In this document: positions 1 through 11,875 of the stretch, piece by piece | Layout: every line of letters begins with the position of its first letter | How positions within the stretch are numbered: the stretch's first letter is position 1 | Assembly (NCBI RefSeq): GCF_902686445.1 | Contig: NC_062219.1 | Location: 144,380,057 to 144,444,056 of the forward strand | Origin: Sciurus carolinensis | Taxonomy: Eukaryota > Chordata > Mammalia > Rodentia > Sciuridae | Reading direction: 5' to 3' | Length of the DNA stretch: 64,000 nt | Notes under the pieces: model-generated | Told to the model about the DNA's origin: nothing | The model's input: the letters and a program-made list of their open reading frames with translations, nothing else | Database searches by the model: none | Position numbers and translations under genes: made by a program

Positions 1-869
1 CGAGATCCTTATAAATCTTAGGATCTGCAGAAAGATATACTTTGGCCATTCGCGCAGGACGTCGTCTTTGCCAAGTTGGAAAGCGCGAAGCCTTGGGTGG
101 GCCCAAGGTCCCAGAGCAGCGGGAGCCGACAGTCAGAATGCCCGCCGTCCTGGATGGAGTCCCGAGCCCCTGTGCATGGCAGAGTTTCTAAGACACCTGG
201 GGTGGTCACGCAGGCAACCCGGGCTTTCTGGTGGCCCACAGGAGCTGCCAGGGCGGGGCACGAGCTAGGCCTCTGTGCCTTCTTCCGCTGCTTTCTCAGG
301 TAGGGGCCAGTACCCAGTGCAAACAAAAACTGATTTAAGAAAGTCCAGTCACTCCCTGAGTCCTCAAGGCAAGCATTTGACCTAAATCAGCTGACCGAGG
401 CCAGTACGAGAGCTGCCCTTGAACTTTGCTGGACAGTGAAGTCCCTATTCTCCATCTGCACTGCCACCCCCACCTCCCCCGCATGCAGGCTCCCATCCCT
501 CTGGGAAGAGAAGCACACTTGTCTCCCCTGTGGCCACGAGAATGGCCATCCGGGGCTAGAAAAGCAGTGCCGGGCTTGTGCGGCTGCTCCGTGGAGACAG
601 AAGCATGGGACAGCAATGGCCACTGTCTCCTTACCTGGTCTCCTCACCCTTGTACCTCCTCCAATCTGTAAGTTCTCCAGAGCCTCTGGAAGCATGGGTC
701 ATGTCTCTGGCTTGCCTAAAGCCTGCCGGGCTTTCCCCGTCGCCCTGGAGGTAATTCCTTGTTGCTATGCCGGGGGCTCTGCCCTCTGCTAGCTGCTTGC
801 TCTGGTTCCACTCACCTTTGACCCAAAGCCCCCTTGGCTACAGTCACACTTGCTTCCTCCTGATTCCTG
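1..869. other. unassigned unique sequence
   Basis: No repeat family, splice-flanked exon or long conserved reading frame is recognisable. The short open frames on both strands have no composition or motif that suggests a protein. I see nothing further in this stretch. Confidence 0.5.
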
Positions 870-1245
870 GGACTAGTCTGGTTCTTTTCTGCCTCAGGAC
901 ATTTGCACTTCCTGTTCCCTCCCCTGGGGATGTCCTTCCCTCTGTTTGTCCTCCTGGTTGGCTCACTTTGGGCCACTTGGGCTCATTCAGATGCTGCATC
1001 CTTCTTGCCCTATTGAAGGTGGCAACCCTCCCCAAATCCCCACAATTGCTCTCCAGGAACACCCTGTTTAATTCCACTCACCGCACTTACCACCATCTCT
1101 GAGTCTGCTTCCATAGTCGTTCTCCTCTGGCGACTTGGGGCAAGGGGTTTTATTAGTTCACTTACAGCTATATCCCGGAGCCTAAAATAGTACTTGTCAC
1201 TTCACTGATAGACAACAAAAACTTGTTGAATGAATAAATTAGCCT
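870..1245 (+). mobile_element. L2 LINE 3' end
   Basis: This old mammalian LINE relic carries the typical 3'-end phrases 'gcctcaggacatttgcactt' near 892 and 'cttgttgaatgaataaatt' near 1222. It is diverged and non-functional. The sense strand is plus, judged from the terminal GAATGAATAAA motif. Confidence 0.75.
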
Positions 1246-2401
1246 CACAGGCATTAAAGCATTTTCCACTGTTGTGCAATAGCATGGAAAAATGCTTATA
1301 GAATAATGTTGGATTTAAAAGACCAAAACCATATTGTATGCATAATATTATTACAACTACACAGTCTCTGGCACAGGGTGGCTCGGATTAATGAGTTTTT
1401 GACCTTACAGTGGTACAAAACCAATATGCAATCAGTAGAAACTACCTGGAATTTGGAATCTGGACATTTTCCTGGGCCAGGGATCTGCTGTCTGATCCTC
1501 TCTGGGGACCTGGCCATGGCAGCCAGCGGGCCATGATCACCAGGAGAAACAGCCCCTTCTGCACATGCTGTGCTGCCAGCACTTGGGGATACAAGTGTTC
1601 AGGAAGTGGTATGGCATATTGGACCCTTCAGCATAAACAGGCTGTGTGTGAGACGGTTTTCCCCAACTGCAGGCTGATGTATGTCCTGCGCAGGTCGAAG
1701 GCAGGTGATGTTCCAGTGGGTCCCGGGGAGGACTGAGCAGCCCCCTCCACTCACGGTGGGTGGGTCGGGATGTGACCCTGCCGGCAGCGGGGACCATCGT
1801 CCTTAGTCTTGGCCTTATTATCCTAGTAAAATGTGCCTAACCACAAAGTCGCCACTTTAGCTGACAATTCAACGTCACCCAGCGCACTCATGTTGATGTG
1901 CGGACAACGACACACCTGTACTTTTAAGAAGAAATAGCCTAAAAATGGAAAGTGATGCACCTGTCGATATTCCTGCTCTGCCCTTTATTTTTTTTAGATT
2001 CACAATGAAGAAAAATTCATTTAAAGGCATGGGTGGACTGAGTTCTGGTCCCACGGCTGGAAACAGCTCTCATCCGCAGTCCCTCATCTGGGCACTGAGT
2101 GTGAACTCATCAACGGAAGGAACCTAGATGGTTCTTGCTGGTCACTCAGGAGGCCTCTGAAATACCCATCTCCACAGGTCGCAGGCCGCGGGGTTCTGGC
2201 CTTTGCACGCCCTGGGCCGAGAAGAACATGCTCTCTGAAGCCCCTTCCCTGGCCAGGGGCTCTGGGAGGGTAGGGATGGGATCGCACAGCAGTAGCTCCT
2301 CTGATCCTTGAGGGTATGTTCCAAGATGTTCCATGGAGGCCTCAGAGCTCCATGGTACTGAATCCCATAATGTACTTGATTTTTTCTTAAACAGTATACA
2401 C
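1246..2401. other. unassigned intergenic sequence
   Basis: No confident feature. A 108-codon open frame at 1410-1736 has no recognisable domain and no flanking splice signals that I would trust. Confidence 0.45.
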
Positions 2402-2484
2402 TTTTTTTTTTGGTCCTGAAGATGAAATCCAGGGCCCTGTCCAGGCTGAGCAAGTATCTACCACTGAGCTACATCCTCAGTCCC
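2402..2484 (-). mobile_element. ID SINE
   Basis: ID elements are short tRNA-Ala/BC1-derived SINEs moved by the L1 machinery. Here the reverse-complement poly-A (T run at 2402-2411) precedes the inverted B-box and A-box regions, the latter ending 'accactgagctacatcctc'. The copy is diverged from the young ID copies in the window. Confidence 0.85.
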
Positions 2485-2620
2485 CGTGCATATATAGACT
2501 TATGATAAAGATTAATGTACAAATTAGGCACAGTAACAAAATAACAACTAATAATTGTAACAATTACAAGCTGCTGTAATGAAAGTTACTTAAAACTTAG
2601 GAATCGTTCTGTTTTATAGT

Positions 2621-2794
2621 ACTGGGGGATTGAGCCCAGGGGCACTTGACCACTGAGCTGCATCCCCAGCCCTTCCTATATTTTACTTTGAGACAGGGTC
2701 TCACTACGTTGCTGAGGCTGACCTCAAACTTGCAATCCTCCTGCCTCAGCCTCCAGAGTCACTGGGATTACAGTGTGTGCTACTGTGCCCAGCT
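2621..2794 (-). mobile_element. B1-ID composite SINE
   Basis: Read on the minus strand, a B1 half ('attacaggcatgtgc'-like box, 'gaggctgaggcaggagg'-like core) is followed by an ID half with tRNA-like boxes ('ggctggggatgcagctcagt'). This two-part structure is the squirrel-type B1-dID/MEN SINE and is the main reason for assigning the window to Sciuridae. The copy is near full length. Confidence 0.9.
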
Positions 2795-3799
2795 GATTTG
2801 CTTATATCTAGAACTTTTTGTCTCAGATTTTCAGATGAAGGTTGGACATGGGTATGTGGAACCACAGAAGGTGAACCTGTGGGTAGGGAAGGCCCTGGTG
2901 AAGGCCCAGGGACCTGAGCGCCACAGAAGCTTGTGTGCAAAACAGAGCGTCTCTTTTGATGTGTGAGAGTCCCCAGGGAGCTTGTCCTCTCCTGTACGTG
3001 ATTTCTCTGCAGAGATGCTGGTCAGCGTGACTTTCCTCTGCCTCAGTGGGTCAGAGAGGAGTGTGGTGGCAGATGATATAACTGCTCCATAAATAAAAAG
3101 AGAGAAAATTCCTACTCTTTCTGGGCAGATCAATAAGTACCTAGGAAAACTATTTAGTATCCCAAATCCCTAACATGCCAGCTGCCTGTACACACAGACT
3201 GAGCACACCAGAAAAAAAAATATATATAAAGGGGAAAAAAAAAAAAAAAACCTTTATAACGGTCTGGCAGAAAGTAAATACTATCTAAAATTTCAATTCG
3301 CAACTGAGAAAGGGTGATATGGCCTTTGCAAGTCAAATTAAGAGCGCTTCATCACACTGTACTCATAAATACATATCATTATTTTGTGGCAATTAAAATT
3401 TTTAAAATAAAATTTAAAAAAAATTAACAGCATTCTCCTGACCCCTCAGTTGCTGGTTTAAAGCATAGTCATAATAAAATGAAACATGTTCCATTTTAAA
3501 CAGGTACCTGTTGAAGATCAGTCACTTGCACTGTGCATTTCTAGGTAATAAAGCCATCTGTAGGCTGTGGCCCTGTATTGAGACATTTGAAGGAGGCTGC
3601 TCAAAAGCTGGGAGACTCGGACTGGTCTTAGTTAGAGGTAAATGGTCCAAAATGTGGCCCAGGAGAATAATGGCAATCAGAACCTGTCATGCAGCCCAGC
3701 ATGATGAAGGTCATTCATTCATTCCTTCAACCTGGGATGATAGTAAGAACACTTAACGTCCTGGCTTGGGGAGAGGGCAGTTCGTTTGTTTGTTTTGGC
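2795..3799. other. unassigned, with A-rich patches
   Basis: Contains an A-rich patch at 3211-3250 and an AT-rich patch at 3375-3425, possibly old retroelement tails. No gene or assignable repeat is seen. Confidence 0.45.
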
Positions 3800-4006
3800 T
3801 TTTTTTTTTTTTTTTTTTTTTTTAAGTACTAGGCATTGAACCCAGGAGACCTTAACCCTGGGCCACATCCCCAGCCCTTCTTACTTTGAGGCAGGGTTCC
3901 CTAAGTTGCTTAAGGCCTTGCTAAGTGGCTGAGGCTGGCCTTGAACTGGCAATCCTCCTGCCTCAGCCTCCTGAGCCGCTGAGACACAGGCATGCACCAC
4001 CGCACC
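3800..4006 (-). mobile_element. B1-ID composite SINE
   Basis: Full-length copy in minus orientation. It starts with a 24-T run (inverted poly-A tail) and ends at the B1 head near 'catgcaccaccgcacc'. The central spacer includes the duplicated 'aagttgctta/ctaagtggctgag' section typical of the longer subtype. Confidence 0.9.
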
Positions 4007-5109
4007 ATTTTGCATAAGCATCAGCCAAGCAGAACAAATGTCCGTTTCCCTGGGGCAGGGATGTGCCTGGGGGTCCTCTCCTCAATCAAGCATCAACACT
4101 TAAGTTGCTGGATCGTGCTTGGGCCTGGCAGGCCCGGGGAGTGGGCAAGGCGGGACCCTCAAAACTTAGGTCAACAGCACAAACTTCTCCAGCAAACAGC
4201 ACAGTCTCGCCAGGTCTGAGCTATGGGTTGACCAGCAGCCCTGTGATCAATTTCTGCTCATTCATCACCTGCTCTGTCCCAGTCCCTGAGCTGCTCACAG
4301 GGAATACAGAGCTAAGAGCTGCCATGGCGGATCTTGAGCAGCTTCTGGCCTTCACCATCCGACAACGACCCGCTCATAACAACGCGGTGTCGAAGACGGC
4401 ATTAGTTTACAGATCCCAGCTGGCCTTTCTTGCAATGCTAGAATCAGGCAACTTCTCATTCTGTAAACTGGAATGCGTTCCAGAAAGTTCAGCAGGGGAG
4501 TTTGGCTCCATAGACAGATAAGGGAGGAGGAAAGCAGCAGAACGAAGCGGAGGGACGGGTTCAGCTGTCTTCCTGTGCAGGTCAAAGCAGAGGGGACTCC
4601 TCCTCACGGTGGCCAACATGAGCCTATTGGGGGATTCGGCGTCTCTCTGTTCGTTTCTTGGAAGAAACAACTTAGTTTGGGCTTGTGGTAGGAGCTGGAG
4701 CATGAGAGACTCCATTCTGGTTTGCTCAGTGGGCTGGGGCAGAAGCTCAGTCCAGACCAGTGGCTGCCTCTCCATGTTGTTTAAGGATGGTGTGTGAGAA
4801 GCACGATCAGAGGCGAGCTGGGATCTGTGGGAGTCTCCCTCCCTCCCTCCCTCTTTCTCTCTCATGTTCTCCCCTCTTCCCACCCCCAACTAAGTTCCAC
4901 CAACCCCTAATTCCCTTGGTTTCCCAGATTCTTCTTCCAAACCCATTCTGCCTTTCTGAGGAGATGAGTTTCCTAAAAGTTAAACTCTTTTCCCTTCTCT
5001 TTTCCAAACAAAGGATTTGTTTATTACGAAATGAGTAAATAAATAAATAAATTAGAGAGAGTCTTCACCAAACAAATAAGCATCCTACTTGGCGGGTATG
5101 TATGGGTGG
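4007..5109. other. unassigned sequence with TCCC run
   Basis: Largely unique. A short (TCCC)n pyrimidine tract lies at 4835-4863. The segment around 4225-4330 may be an ancient LINE relic ('cctgagctgctcacagggaa') but I cannot name it. A 152-codon open frame at 4063-4521 shows no recognisable domain. Confidence 0.4.
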
Positions 5110-5180
5110 TTCCGGGGCTTGAACCCAGGGACTTGCTAATGCTAAGCACACGCTCCAGCACCGACCCACAGCCCCGGCCC
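5110..5180 (-). mobile_element. ID SINE fragment
   Basis: The inverted ID B-box region 'cttgaacccagggacttgc' and the A-box region 'ctccagcaccgacccacagc' are visible but substituted. The tail is lost, so this is an old copy. Confidence 0.7.
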
Positions 5181-6333
5181 CTGACAACGTCAGCTCCTCC
5201 AGAAACTCACACACTGGACCCTTTAACAGGCCCAAGGAAATCACAAGAAATTCCAAAGGAATGATGTCGTCAGATCATGTTCTTTCACCACGAGGCACTG
5301 AAAATAGAAACCAGCAGTAGAAACATGTTCTCCCACCTCACGAATCCAACAATTAAAAATATCATCCCAAGCAATCTCCGGATTAAAAAAGAAACCATGA
5401 CGAAAATGAAAAATATTTAGAAATGAAACACAATGAAATCATGCATGTAGAAATGTTTCAGGTTCAGCTAAAACTGCACACCAGAGATTTAGAACTAAAT
5501 ATGTTCTTTAGATAAAAGAGATTTGAGACGTAATGAACTAAGCATTCAACTAAATCTAGAAAGATAAAATGGTAAAAAGTCTAGGAAAGAAGAAAATCTA
5601 GAAAAAAGGAGAAGCAAATATAAAAGCAAAAATACTAGAAATGAAAATCAAAAATAAAAAAGTATTGATAAAACCAAAATGTTGATCATTAGAAGGCTAA
5701 TAAAACAGTAAGATTTCTGGGAAGACTGGTTAGAAATAAAAGAAAAGGCAAAATAAATAGTATCAGAGCCCAAAAGAGTTATAATTCTTGCCTATAATTT
5801 TGAAAACTTCCATAAAAATGAATGTTATAGAAATACAGACATTAAAAAAGTGACCCAAGAAGAAATAGAAAATCTGAATATGACAGTAACCAACCAGTAA
5901 AATAATTGAGTGACTAGTCAAATAGCTCCCCTCAAGAAAGACAATAGGGCCAGACAGCCTTGCACACAAATTGAACCAAACCTTCAAGAAACAGACAAAT
6001 GCCATCTTAGCCAAGTGGTTCCAGGTAGTAGAAAAAAAGGGGAAAGCAACCTAATTTAAGTAGAACGAGGTGGCATTTACTTAAATCAACAAAAGAAAAT
6101 CATAGGCCAATATCGCTTATGAATATAAATGCAACAATTCTGAATTTGAAACTAGCAAATCCAATTTAGCAATATATTAAAGTGAACATAACTCATTAAG
6201 GTTTATCCAGGCAAAATGTATTTGGTTCAATGTTAGAAAAACAACCAAGTTACTTTCGAATATGAGGATGTTGAAAAGAGAACAACAAATCATCTCAACA
6301 ATATGGGAAAAGGTAGGGGAAAAAATTCAACTC

Positions 6334-6539
6334 TTGGGGCTGGGGTTATGGCTCAGTGGTAGAGCGCTTGCCTCATGTGTGAGGGGCACTAGGTTTGATT
6401 CTCAGCACCACATAAAAAAATAAATAAAGATATTGCGTCCATCTACAACTAAAAATATATTTTTAAAATATATATTTTAAATATTTAGAAATATTTAATT
6501 TAATTTAATTTAAATATATATTTTTAAAAATATATTTTT
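6334..6539 (+). mobile_element. ID SINE with target duplication and AT-rich tail
   Basis: The ID body at 6335-6412 has a good A box ('ggctcagtggtagagcgc'). The 14-base direct repeat AAAAAATTCAACTC lies at 6320-6333 and again at 6540-6553, so the insertion boundaries are exact. Between the body and the 3' duplication is an expanded tail of about 120 bases made of TTTAAA/ATATAT blocks, well beyond a normal poly-A. Confidence 0.9.
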
Positions 6540-6880
6540 AAAAAATTCAACTCGTGTTTAAAAGTGAATACAAGTTAACAAACTTAGAATAGAAAGACTT
6601 TAACTTGACAACAGCATTTCAAAGTCACCTAAATGATGCTGAAACTATTGAAAGTTTAAATACATTCCTAATTATGGCTACTACACCATTTGGGGGGGGG
6701 TTTTACCAGTGACAAGGGACAAAAAAAGAAGAGACGAAAGAATTAGAGGGAAAGAGATAGCTTGGTTGTCATTCGCTTGAAATCTGAGAAAATCTTCAGG
6801 CAAGCTATGGGCAATCTCATCAAGGATGCTGCGTACAGATTGAAACCCAGTAACATTTCTTATACCAGCAATAACCAATT

Positions 6881-7076
6881 GGGTGGTGGTGCACCCCTAT
6901 AATCCCAGCGGCTTGGGAGGCTGAAACAGGAGGATCATAAGTTCAAAGTCAGCCTCAGCAATTTAGCAATGAGACCCTGCCTCAAAATAAAATCTAAAAA
7001 TAAAAAAGGACTAGGGATGCGGTTCGGTGGTTAAGCACGCCTGGGTTCAATCCCTGGTACAAAAAAAAAAAAAAAA
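6881..7076 (+). mobile_element. B1-ID composite SINE
   Basis: The B1 half begins at 'gggtggtggtgcacccctat' and the ID half ends in a run of 16 A at 7061-7076. It splits the old L1 and so is younger. No clear target duplication is visible. Confidence 0.9.
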
Positions 7077-7262
7077 TTAGAAAATGTAGCAAAGAAAATA
7101 TTCTCAGAACAACAGAATAGCAACAGAATAGCAACAGAATAGGTATTGATCCTATGTCTGAAGTGATAGATGTGCCCATTACCCTTACCTAATCATGACT
7201 ATACATGTACTGAAATATCATATTGTACTACCGCTGTGTGCCAATTAAAAATTAAAACATAC

Positions 7263-8354
7263 TTTGAAAAGTAATTTTTTTAAAGAAAGAAATTATATTG
7301 ATTCTGAAAATAAGGTGAGCAAATGATGTTCAGAGCTTTTTAGAGGGAAACTATACAACGTTGTCCAAAAAGGAAAAAGAAAAGTCCGATACCTGGACAT
7401 AAAAAGCAAAACTCAATGTTCTTTCCTCAGATGAAAGTTTAAGTTCCACAAAAGCTAATCTTGAAAAAGGAGTACAGGGGTGGGGAAGGAGCCCCTGCTC
7501 TGCTCCGCTGGACTTGCCTGGTCACTGAGCTGGCTGAGTTCCTGTCTTCCTCTAGGAAGCCTCCCGGACGTGCCTCTGTGAGCCTCACCCAGAGGGAAGC
7601 CAGGCTGCTCGCACAGTTGCTCAGCACACCAAGAGAACAAAAGCAGAAGTTCTCAGGCCTGAGGTTTAGGCCTCTCTCTCATCCTAACTGTAAAGCCAGT
7701 CCCAAGGCCAGCCCAGACCGAAGGGGATGCAGGAGGGTTTGGAGACAGGAGGCGTGGGCTCACAGGCCTCTACAGAGCCCTCTCAAACGTCAAAATGTGC
7801 ACAGTGCAGTCTTGGTACAGGACTAGATAGATCAATCAACAGAGAGCCCCCAAAGAGATGTCTGCTCATGAGGGAACCTGATAAAAGATAAAAGTGCCAT
7901 TATACATCAGCACGGAAAGGGTAGACCTTTGGAGGAAAGCTGGTAGGGAGGGAACAAATGAGTGTTTGTACCTAGGGTGGATTTTAGGAGCGGAGTTCTT
8001 TGATACTCCCCCCTGTAGGATGTGGAATGGCGTTCCCCTCCCACGGAGCGTGGCTGGACTTGGGACTCACTTCCCATGAATAGAATAAAGCGGAAGTGAC
8101 AGTGTGTGACTTTAGAAGCGATGTCATAAAGGCCCTCAGCTTCCTGCTTCCTCACACATGCTCTGTCTTGTGTGGATGGCTCCTTCTGGGGAAGCCAGCT
8201 CCCACGTCACCAGGTCTCCCGGGCAGCCCGCAGCGAGGCCGCGTGGGAGGAGCAGAGACTTCCAGCGGAGAGCCACTGAGTGTGCCTCTGTGGGAGCAGA
8301 GTCCCCTGGGGGGACTTCAGATGTGTCCTGGCCCTCTCTCCAGCTGCCAAAACA
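7263..8354. other. unassigned intergenic sequence
   Basis: No recognisable repeat or exon. Open frames at 7461-7826 and 8096-8410 overlap one another in several frames and look like chance openings in moderately GC-rich DNA. Confidence 0.45.
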
Positions 8355-8670
8355 AAACACCACAGACCCAGCGACTGAAAGGACAGTCATTTCTCAGTTC
8401 TGGAGGCTGAAAGGCCAAGGTCAAGGTGCTGCTGGAGCCAGTCTCTGGTGAAGGCCCCTCTCCTGACTTGCTGTGCGGTTCTGTGGGGGGTGTCGGCGGG
8501 TCTGATCTCTGCCCCTTCTTATTAGGGCACTAAACTCATCATTAGGGCTCCACTCTCACGATTCCATCTAACCCTGATTACCTCCCAAAGACCCTCCTTG
8601 GGAATACCATCACGCTAGGGGTGGGAGCTACATGGATTTGGGCAGGCTCACTAAACCATCTTCCAGGTGA
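8355..8670. mobile_element. old interspersed repeat, family not named (copy 1)
   Basis: Contains 'cagttctggaggctgaaagg' at about 8396 and the later phrase 'attacctcccaaagaccctc'. The same ordered phrases recur at 17085-17430 and 21443-22190, so this is a dispersed repeat. I recognise the type as common in mammals but will not assign a family by eye. Confidence 0.65.
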
Positions 8671-8689
8671 GCAGAGCAATGCACACTAA

Positions 8690-9300
8690 ACTGGGATAAG
8701 AGTCCCTTTCCCAGCCATCAGGCTGACAACAATCAGCAAATCTAGAAATACCAAGAGCTGACCAGGCTGTGACCAAATAGGAATTCTCCTACATTACTAA
8801 CAGGTGAACACATCATTATAGACGTCACCGAAGCACTGAGCATGCGTCGTAAAACTGAATATATACACACGCTGTGATCTGATAACTCCACGTTTAGCAG
8901 TTCCAGGGGTTCCACTGAGAATTTATGGCTTAGTTACACAAGAAGGCCCATACAAAGACAGCTACCGCTGAATTGATGTAATCAATATTGGAAACAACAT
9001 AAATGTCCATCAATAGAATGGATAAATATAAAGATAGCAGGTTAAAGCCAGTGCTATACCAAAATAAAGGAATAAGCTAGAGTTACAGATATCAATATAG
9101 ATCGGTCTCGGGAACATAACTTTTCCCCAGATTTATTGAGGTATAATTGACAAAAATTGTACATAATATTGATTAGAATTAAAATATGACTTCTACATTG
9201 ATTTTAAAACCATATGCAAACAATTCTGTGTTCTTACGGTTATGTGAGTGATTCATGTGTGTCTAAAATAAATTCAAAGAACTCACAGACCTATGCTTTA
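8690..9300 (+). mobile_element. L1M-type LINE 3' fragment
   Basis: The plus strand has the L1 ORF2 3'-end phrases 'ggaaacaacataaatgtcca' (8991) and 'tcaatagaatggataaatat'. These are followed by 'tttattgaggtataattgac' (9132), typical of older L1 3' ends. There is no intact frame. Confidence 0.75.
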
Positions 9301-9311
9301 AAACTGTATGT

Positions 9312-9441
9312 AGGGGCTGGGGTTGTAGCTCAGTGGTGGAGCTCTTGACTAGCATGTGTGAGGCACTGGGTTCGATTCTCAGCATCACATAAAAATAAAT
9401 AAAATAAAGACCCATTAACAACTAAAAAAAATTTTTAAAAA
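9312..9441 (+). mobile_element. ID SINE
   Basis: Well-conserved A box ('gtagctcagtggtgga') and B box ('gggttcgattctcagcatc'). It shares the 'cataaaaataaataaaataaa' A-rich 3' extension with the copy at 6334, so both belong to the same ID subtype. Confidence 0.9.
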
Positions 9442-9446
9442 TACTA

Positions 9447-9568
9447 TGTAAATCACTGGGCACAGGGATGCCTGTCTATAATCCCAGCTACTGGGGAAAC
9501 TGAGGCAGAAGCTTCACTTGAGCTCAGGAATTCAAAGCCAACCTTGAACTGGATCCTTCCTCAAAAAA
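9447..9568 (+). mobile_element. B1 monomer
   Basis: A B1 left half ('tctataatcccagctactgg', 'tgaggcagaagc') with no attached ID half. The A-rich tail grades directly into the GGAA tract, suggesting that the microsatellite grew from the SINE tail. Confidence 0.75.
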
Positions 9569-9660
9569 AGGAAGGAAGGAAGGAAAGAAGGGAGAAAGAA
9601 AAAAGGAAGGAAGGAAGGATGGAAGTAAGGGAGGAAGAAAGAAAGAAGGAAGAAAGAAAG
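9569..9660. repeat. (GGAA)n/(GAAA)n purine microsatellite
   Basis: About 92 bases of imperfect GGAA and GAAA units directly downstream of a B1 tail. It is all purine on the plus strand. Confidence 0.95.
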
Positions 9661-9717
9661 TTATGCATAAATTCAGCCTCCATGTGTGCCTTAAAAATAG
9701 ATGGAAAAAATAGATAG

Positions 9718-9805
9718 ACTGGGGACGCAGCTCAGTGTTAGCACACTTGGCGAGCATGTATGAGCCCCTAGGTTCAATCCCCAGTACCCCTCCACACACA
9801 CACAG
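9718..9805 (+). mobile_element. ID SINE
   Basis: Moderately diverged copy: 'cgcagctcagtgttagcac' A-box region and 'aggttcaatccccagtacc' B-box region. The tail is converted to a short CA run ('ccacacacacacag'). Confidence 0.85.
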
Positions 9806-9864
9806 ATTGGGAGCACTCTAGGACCACTCCCTGGGAGCACTCTGCATATTCACATACCCACTCC

Positions 9865-10005
9865 ACTTTATTTATTTTTTTATTGTAAACAAATGGGATA
9901 TGTGTTGTTTCTCTATTTGTACATGGAATCAAGGCATACCATTTGTGTAATCATAAATTTACATAGGATAATGTTGTTTGATTCATTCTGTTATCCCCCC
10001 ACACA
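9865..10005 (-). mobile_element. lineage-specific L1 3' end
   Basis: Similar by eye to the 3'-UTR segment at 23191-23465: both have 'acaaatggg' near the tail, then 'cattcatgt/catttgtgt', then 'gattcattctg/tttcattctact' in the same order. The opposite-strand A-rich end lies at about 9865, so sense is minus. Confidence 0.65.
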
Positions 10006-10039
10006 CACTTTGTTAAAGTAAATCCGTCCTGTTTTATGG

Positions 10040-10400
10040 TCTGCTTTTCTCCCATTATTTTTAATGGGCCCTTCTCAGCATCAGTGTCTTTAAAGACTGA
10101 GTGACGTTTCAGGGAATGGCTGAAGTCTAATTTATTTAACACACCTCTTGTTCATAGATCTTTAAGTCCTTCCCTCTTCCGTGTGCTGGATTTTTACAAA
10201 AGATATCATTGAGAAGAAAGTCCTTGTACCTACACATGCTTGTCTTTTTAGTCCCTTAAGCATAAGCCCTGAGGTGAAATTGCTTCATCAAAGCACAGCT
10301 ACATTTCAATAACTTGAAACACACGCCGAGCTGCCCTTCCCCTGGAAAGGTTATGCCAATCTCCACTTTCCCACAACCTCACGGACCCTGAAAGCTAGCC
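10040..10400 (-). mobile_element. old L1 (L1M-type) fragment
   Basis: The minus-strand L1 3' region is recognised by 'ccttgtacctacacatgctt' (10223), 'tgaggtgaaattgcttcatc' (10271) and a terminal '...ccaatctccactttcccaca'. The copy is strongly diverged. Confidence 0.65.
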
Positions 10401-11862
10401 CTTGAAGACTACCTCGACAGACATCTTCTGTGTTTACTGTTAACTCCAGGAAGGTTCTAGCTTCCTGGATTCCTTAATGAACCCCCACACATTTAACCAC
10501 TAACAGAGAGTTTTTGTTTGTACAAACTCCAAACTGCCTTCAAGAATGGATGGCTGTGTGTTGAGTTAGCATATACATTCATGGATGGTCCTAAGGTCCC
10601 ATTTCCACAGAGACTAACGGTATTTCCCTATTTGGGGTCATATATTTTCATTTCAAACACTCTTTGAAAGCACCCAGAATTGCTAACCAAACTCCAGCTC
10701 CTTTCCAAAACGAGTCCTGGGTTCAAACAGGTCATGGGTGTCCAAGGGGCCCACGCCAGCTTCTTTGTGAGCCACCAGGAAGCCTGCCAGTTCTGAGGAA
10801 CCATGACCACCAAGCCCCTAGGCTAGAGGCAGAGGCTCACCCAGGGGCAGTGCTGCCCGGCTACCCAAGGGGCTCAGGAAGCAGAAGCTGCAGTTCCATT
10901 TTTAATTAGCTGGTGCTTCACTGGCTCAGGAGTCCTCCCTTCTCCGGGTAAGTTTTGTTTTCAGACATATCCAACTCGCAAAGGGCTCTGCCTTGGCTGA
11001 GCGTCAAGCAGGTGACCTGTCTCTGATTACCTAGGTTGCAGAAACATAAACAAAGCTTTGTTTTTATTGTATGTGGCAAGAAAACACAGTAGAATAGTTC
11101 AGTGTAGCAACTCGAGCCCCTCGGGGTGTGCCCGACGCTGGGGGGTACACCCTGGAGTGGGGTGGGGACACAGTCAGAGGGTGAGCACAGCATCTATTGA
11201 AAACAGGTGTAGGAATTTTATTGGCAACATCTGAGATTGTGAATTCAAAGCCAAGCTTTGAAAATAGAGGCTCTGGTTAGATCCCCCAGGATGGGTAAGA
11301 CCAAGTGCAGAGGCTTTGAAGGGCAGCACATCACATCCAGGTGGCAGGGGCTGACAAGGACTGAGGAACACCTGGACTGTGGACTCAGCCGGTTAGAACA
11401 CAGTCCTTAAACTCACCCGAATTTGTTACCCAAGTGTTTACTGAGGACCTACTGTCACCTGGGCTGTGTGCTCAGCGCCAGGGGACAGGAGCCTGGTTCC
11501 TGGATCAGCCTCCCTACCCGCAGTTCTGCCCAGCGGGTAGCAGACATGCCCTACTCTGCCAGCCAGAGGGGATGGAGAACCAGGCAAGACGAAGGGGAAC
11601 CAGCAGCCTCTCTCCACCTCTGTGGTCAGCCACCCGTCAGCTGTCTTGGCTTGTAGGTTCCTTATCTGGAAAATGCGAGGACTGAGCCAAGAGCCGTCCA
11701 AGGCCCCAACCAGCTTTCTCCAACTGGAAACCATTTAGTCTGTGAACAGAAAATGCCTGCCTGGCACGTGTGGACCGTTCTGGAACTCCAAGCCCAGGTC
11801 TTGGGGGAAAAGAGAAACTGGAAAAGTCACTGAGTCAATGGACTTAAAAAAAAGTGCGCGTT
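10401..11862. other. unassigned intergenic sequence
   Basis: No coding or repeat assignment that I trust. The segment near 11431-11490 ('gtttactgaggacctactgt') resembles an ancient mammalian interspersed repeat seen elsewhere in genomes. Confidence 0.4.
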
Positions 11863-11875
11863 TGCGCGCGCACGT

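Larger units (their letters stand above)
5270..7262 (+). mobile_element. degenerate L1 (ORF2 remnant to 3' UTR)
   Basis: The A-rich plus strand follows the L1 ORF2 order. Examples are 'agaagaaatagaaaatctga' (5858), the 'aggccaatatcgcttatga' segment (6104), the 'ggtttatccaggcaaaatg' segment (6201) and the 'taacatttcttataccagca' segment (6851). A 3'-UTR-like end with 'actgaaatatcatattgta' follows at about 7210. Frames are broken by many stops and indels. It is interrupted by an ID (6334-6539) and a composite SINE (6881-7076), which are therefore younger. Confidence 0.8.

Noticed and set aside
6335..6412. tRNA gene predicted from A and B boxes
   Set aside because: The boxes belong to ID SINEs (tRNA-derived) with A-rich tails and target duplications. 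The cloverleaf is not maintained.
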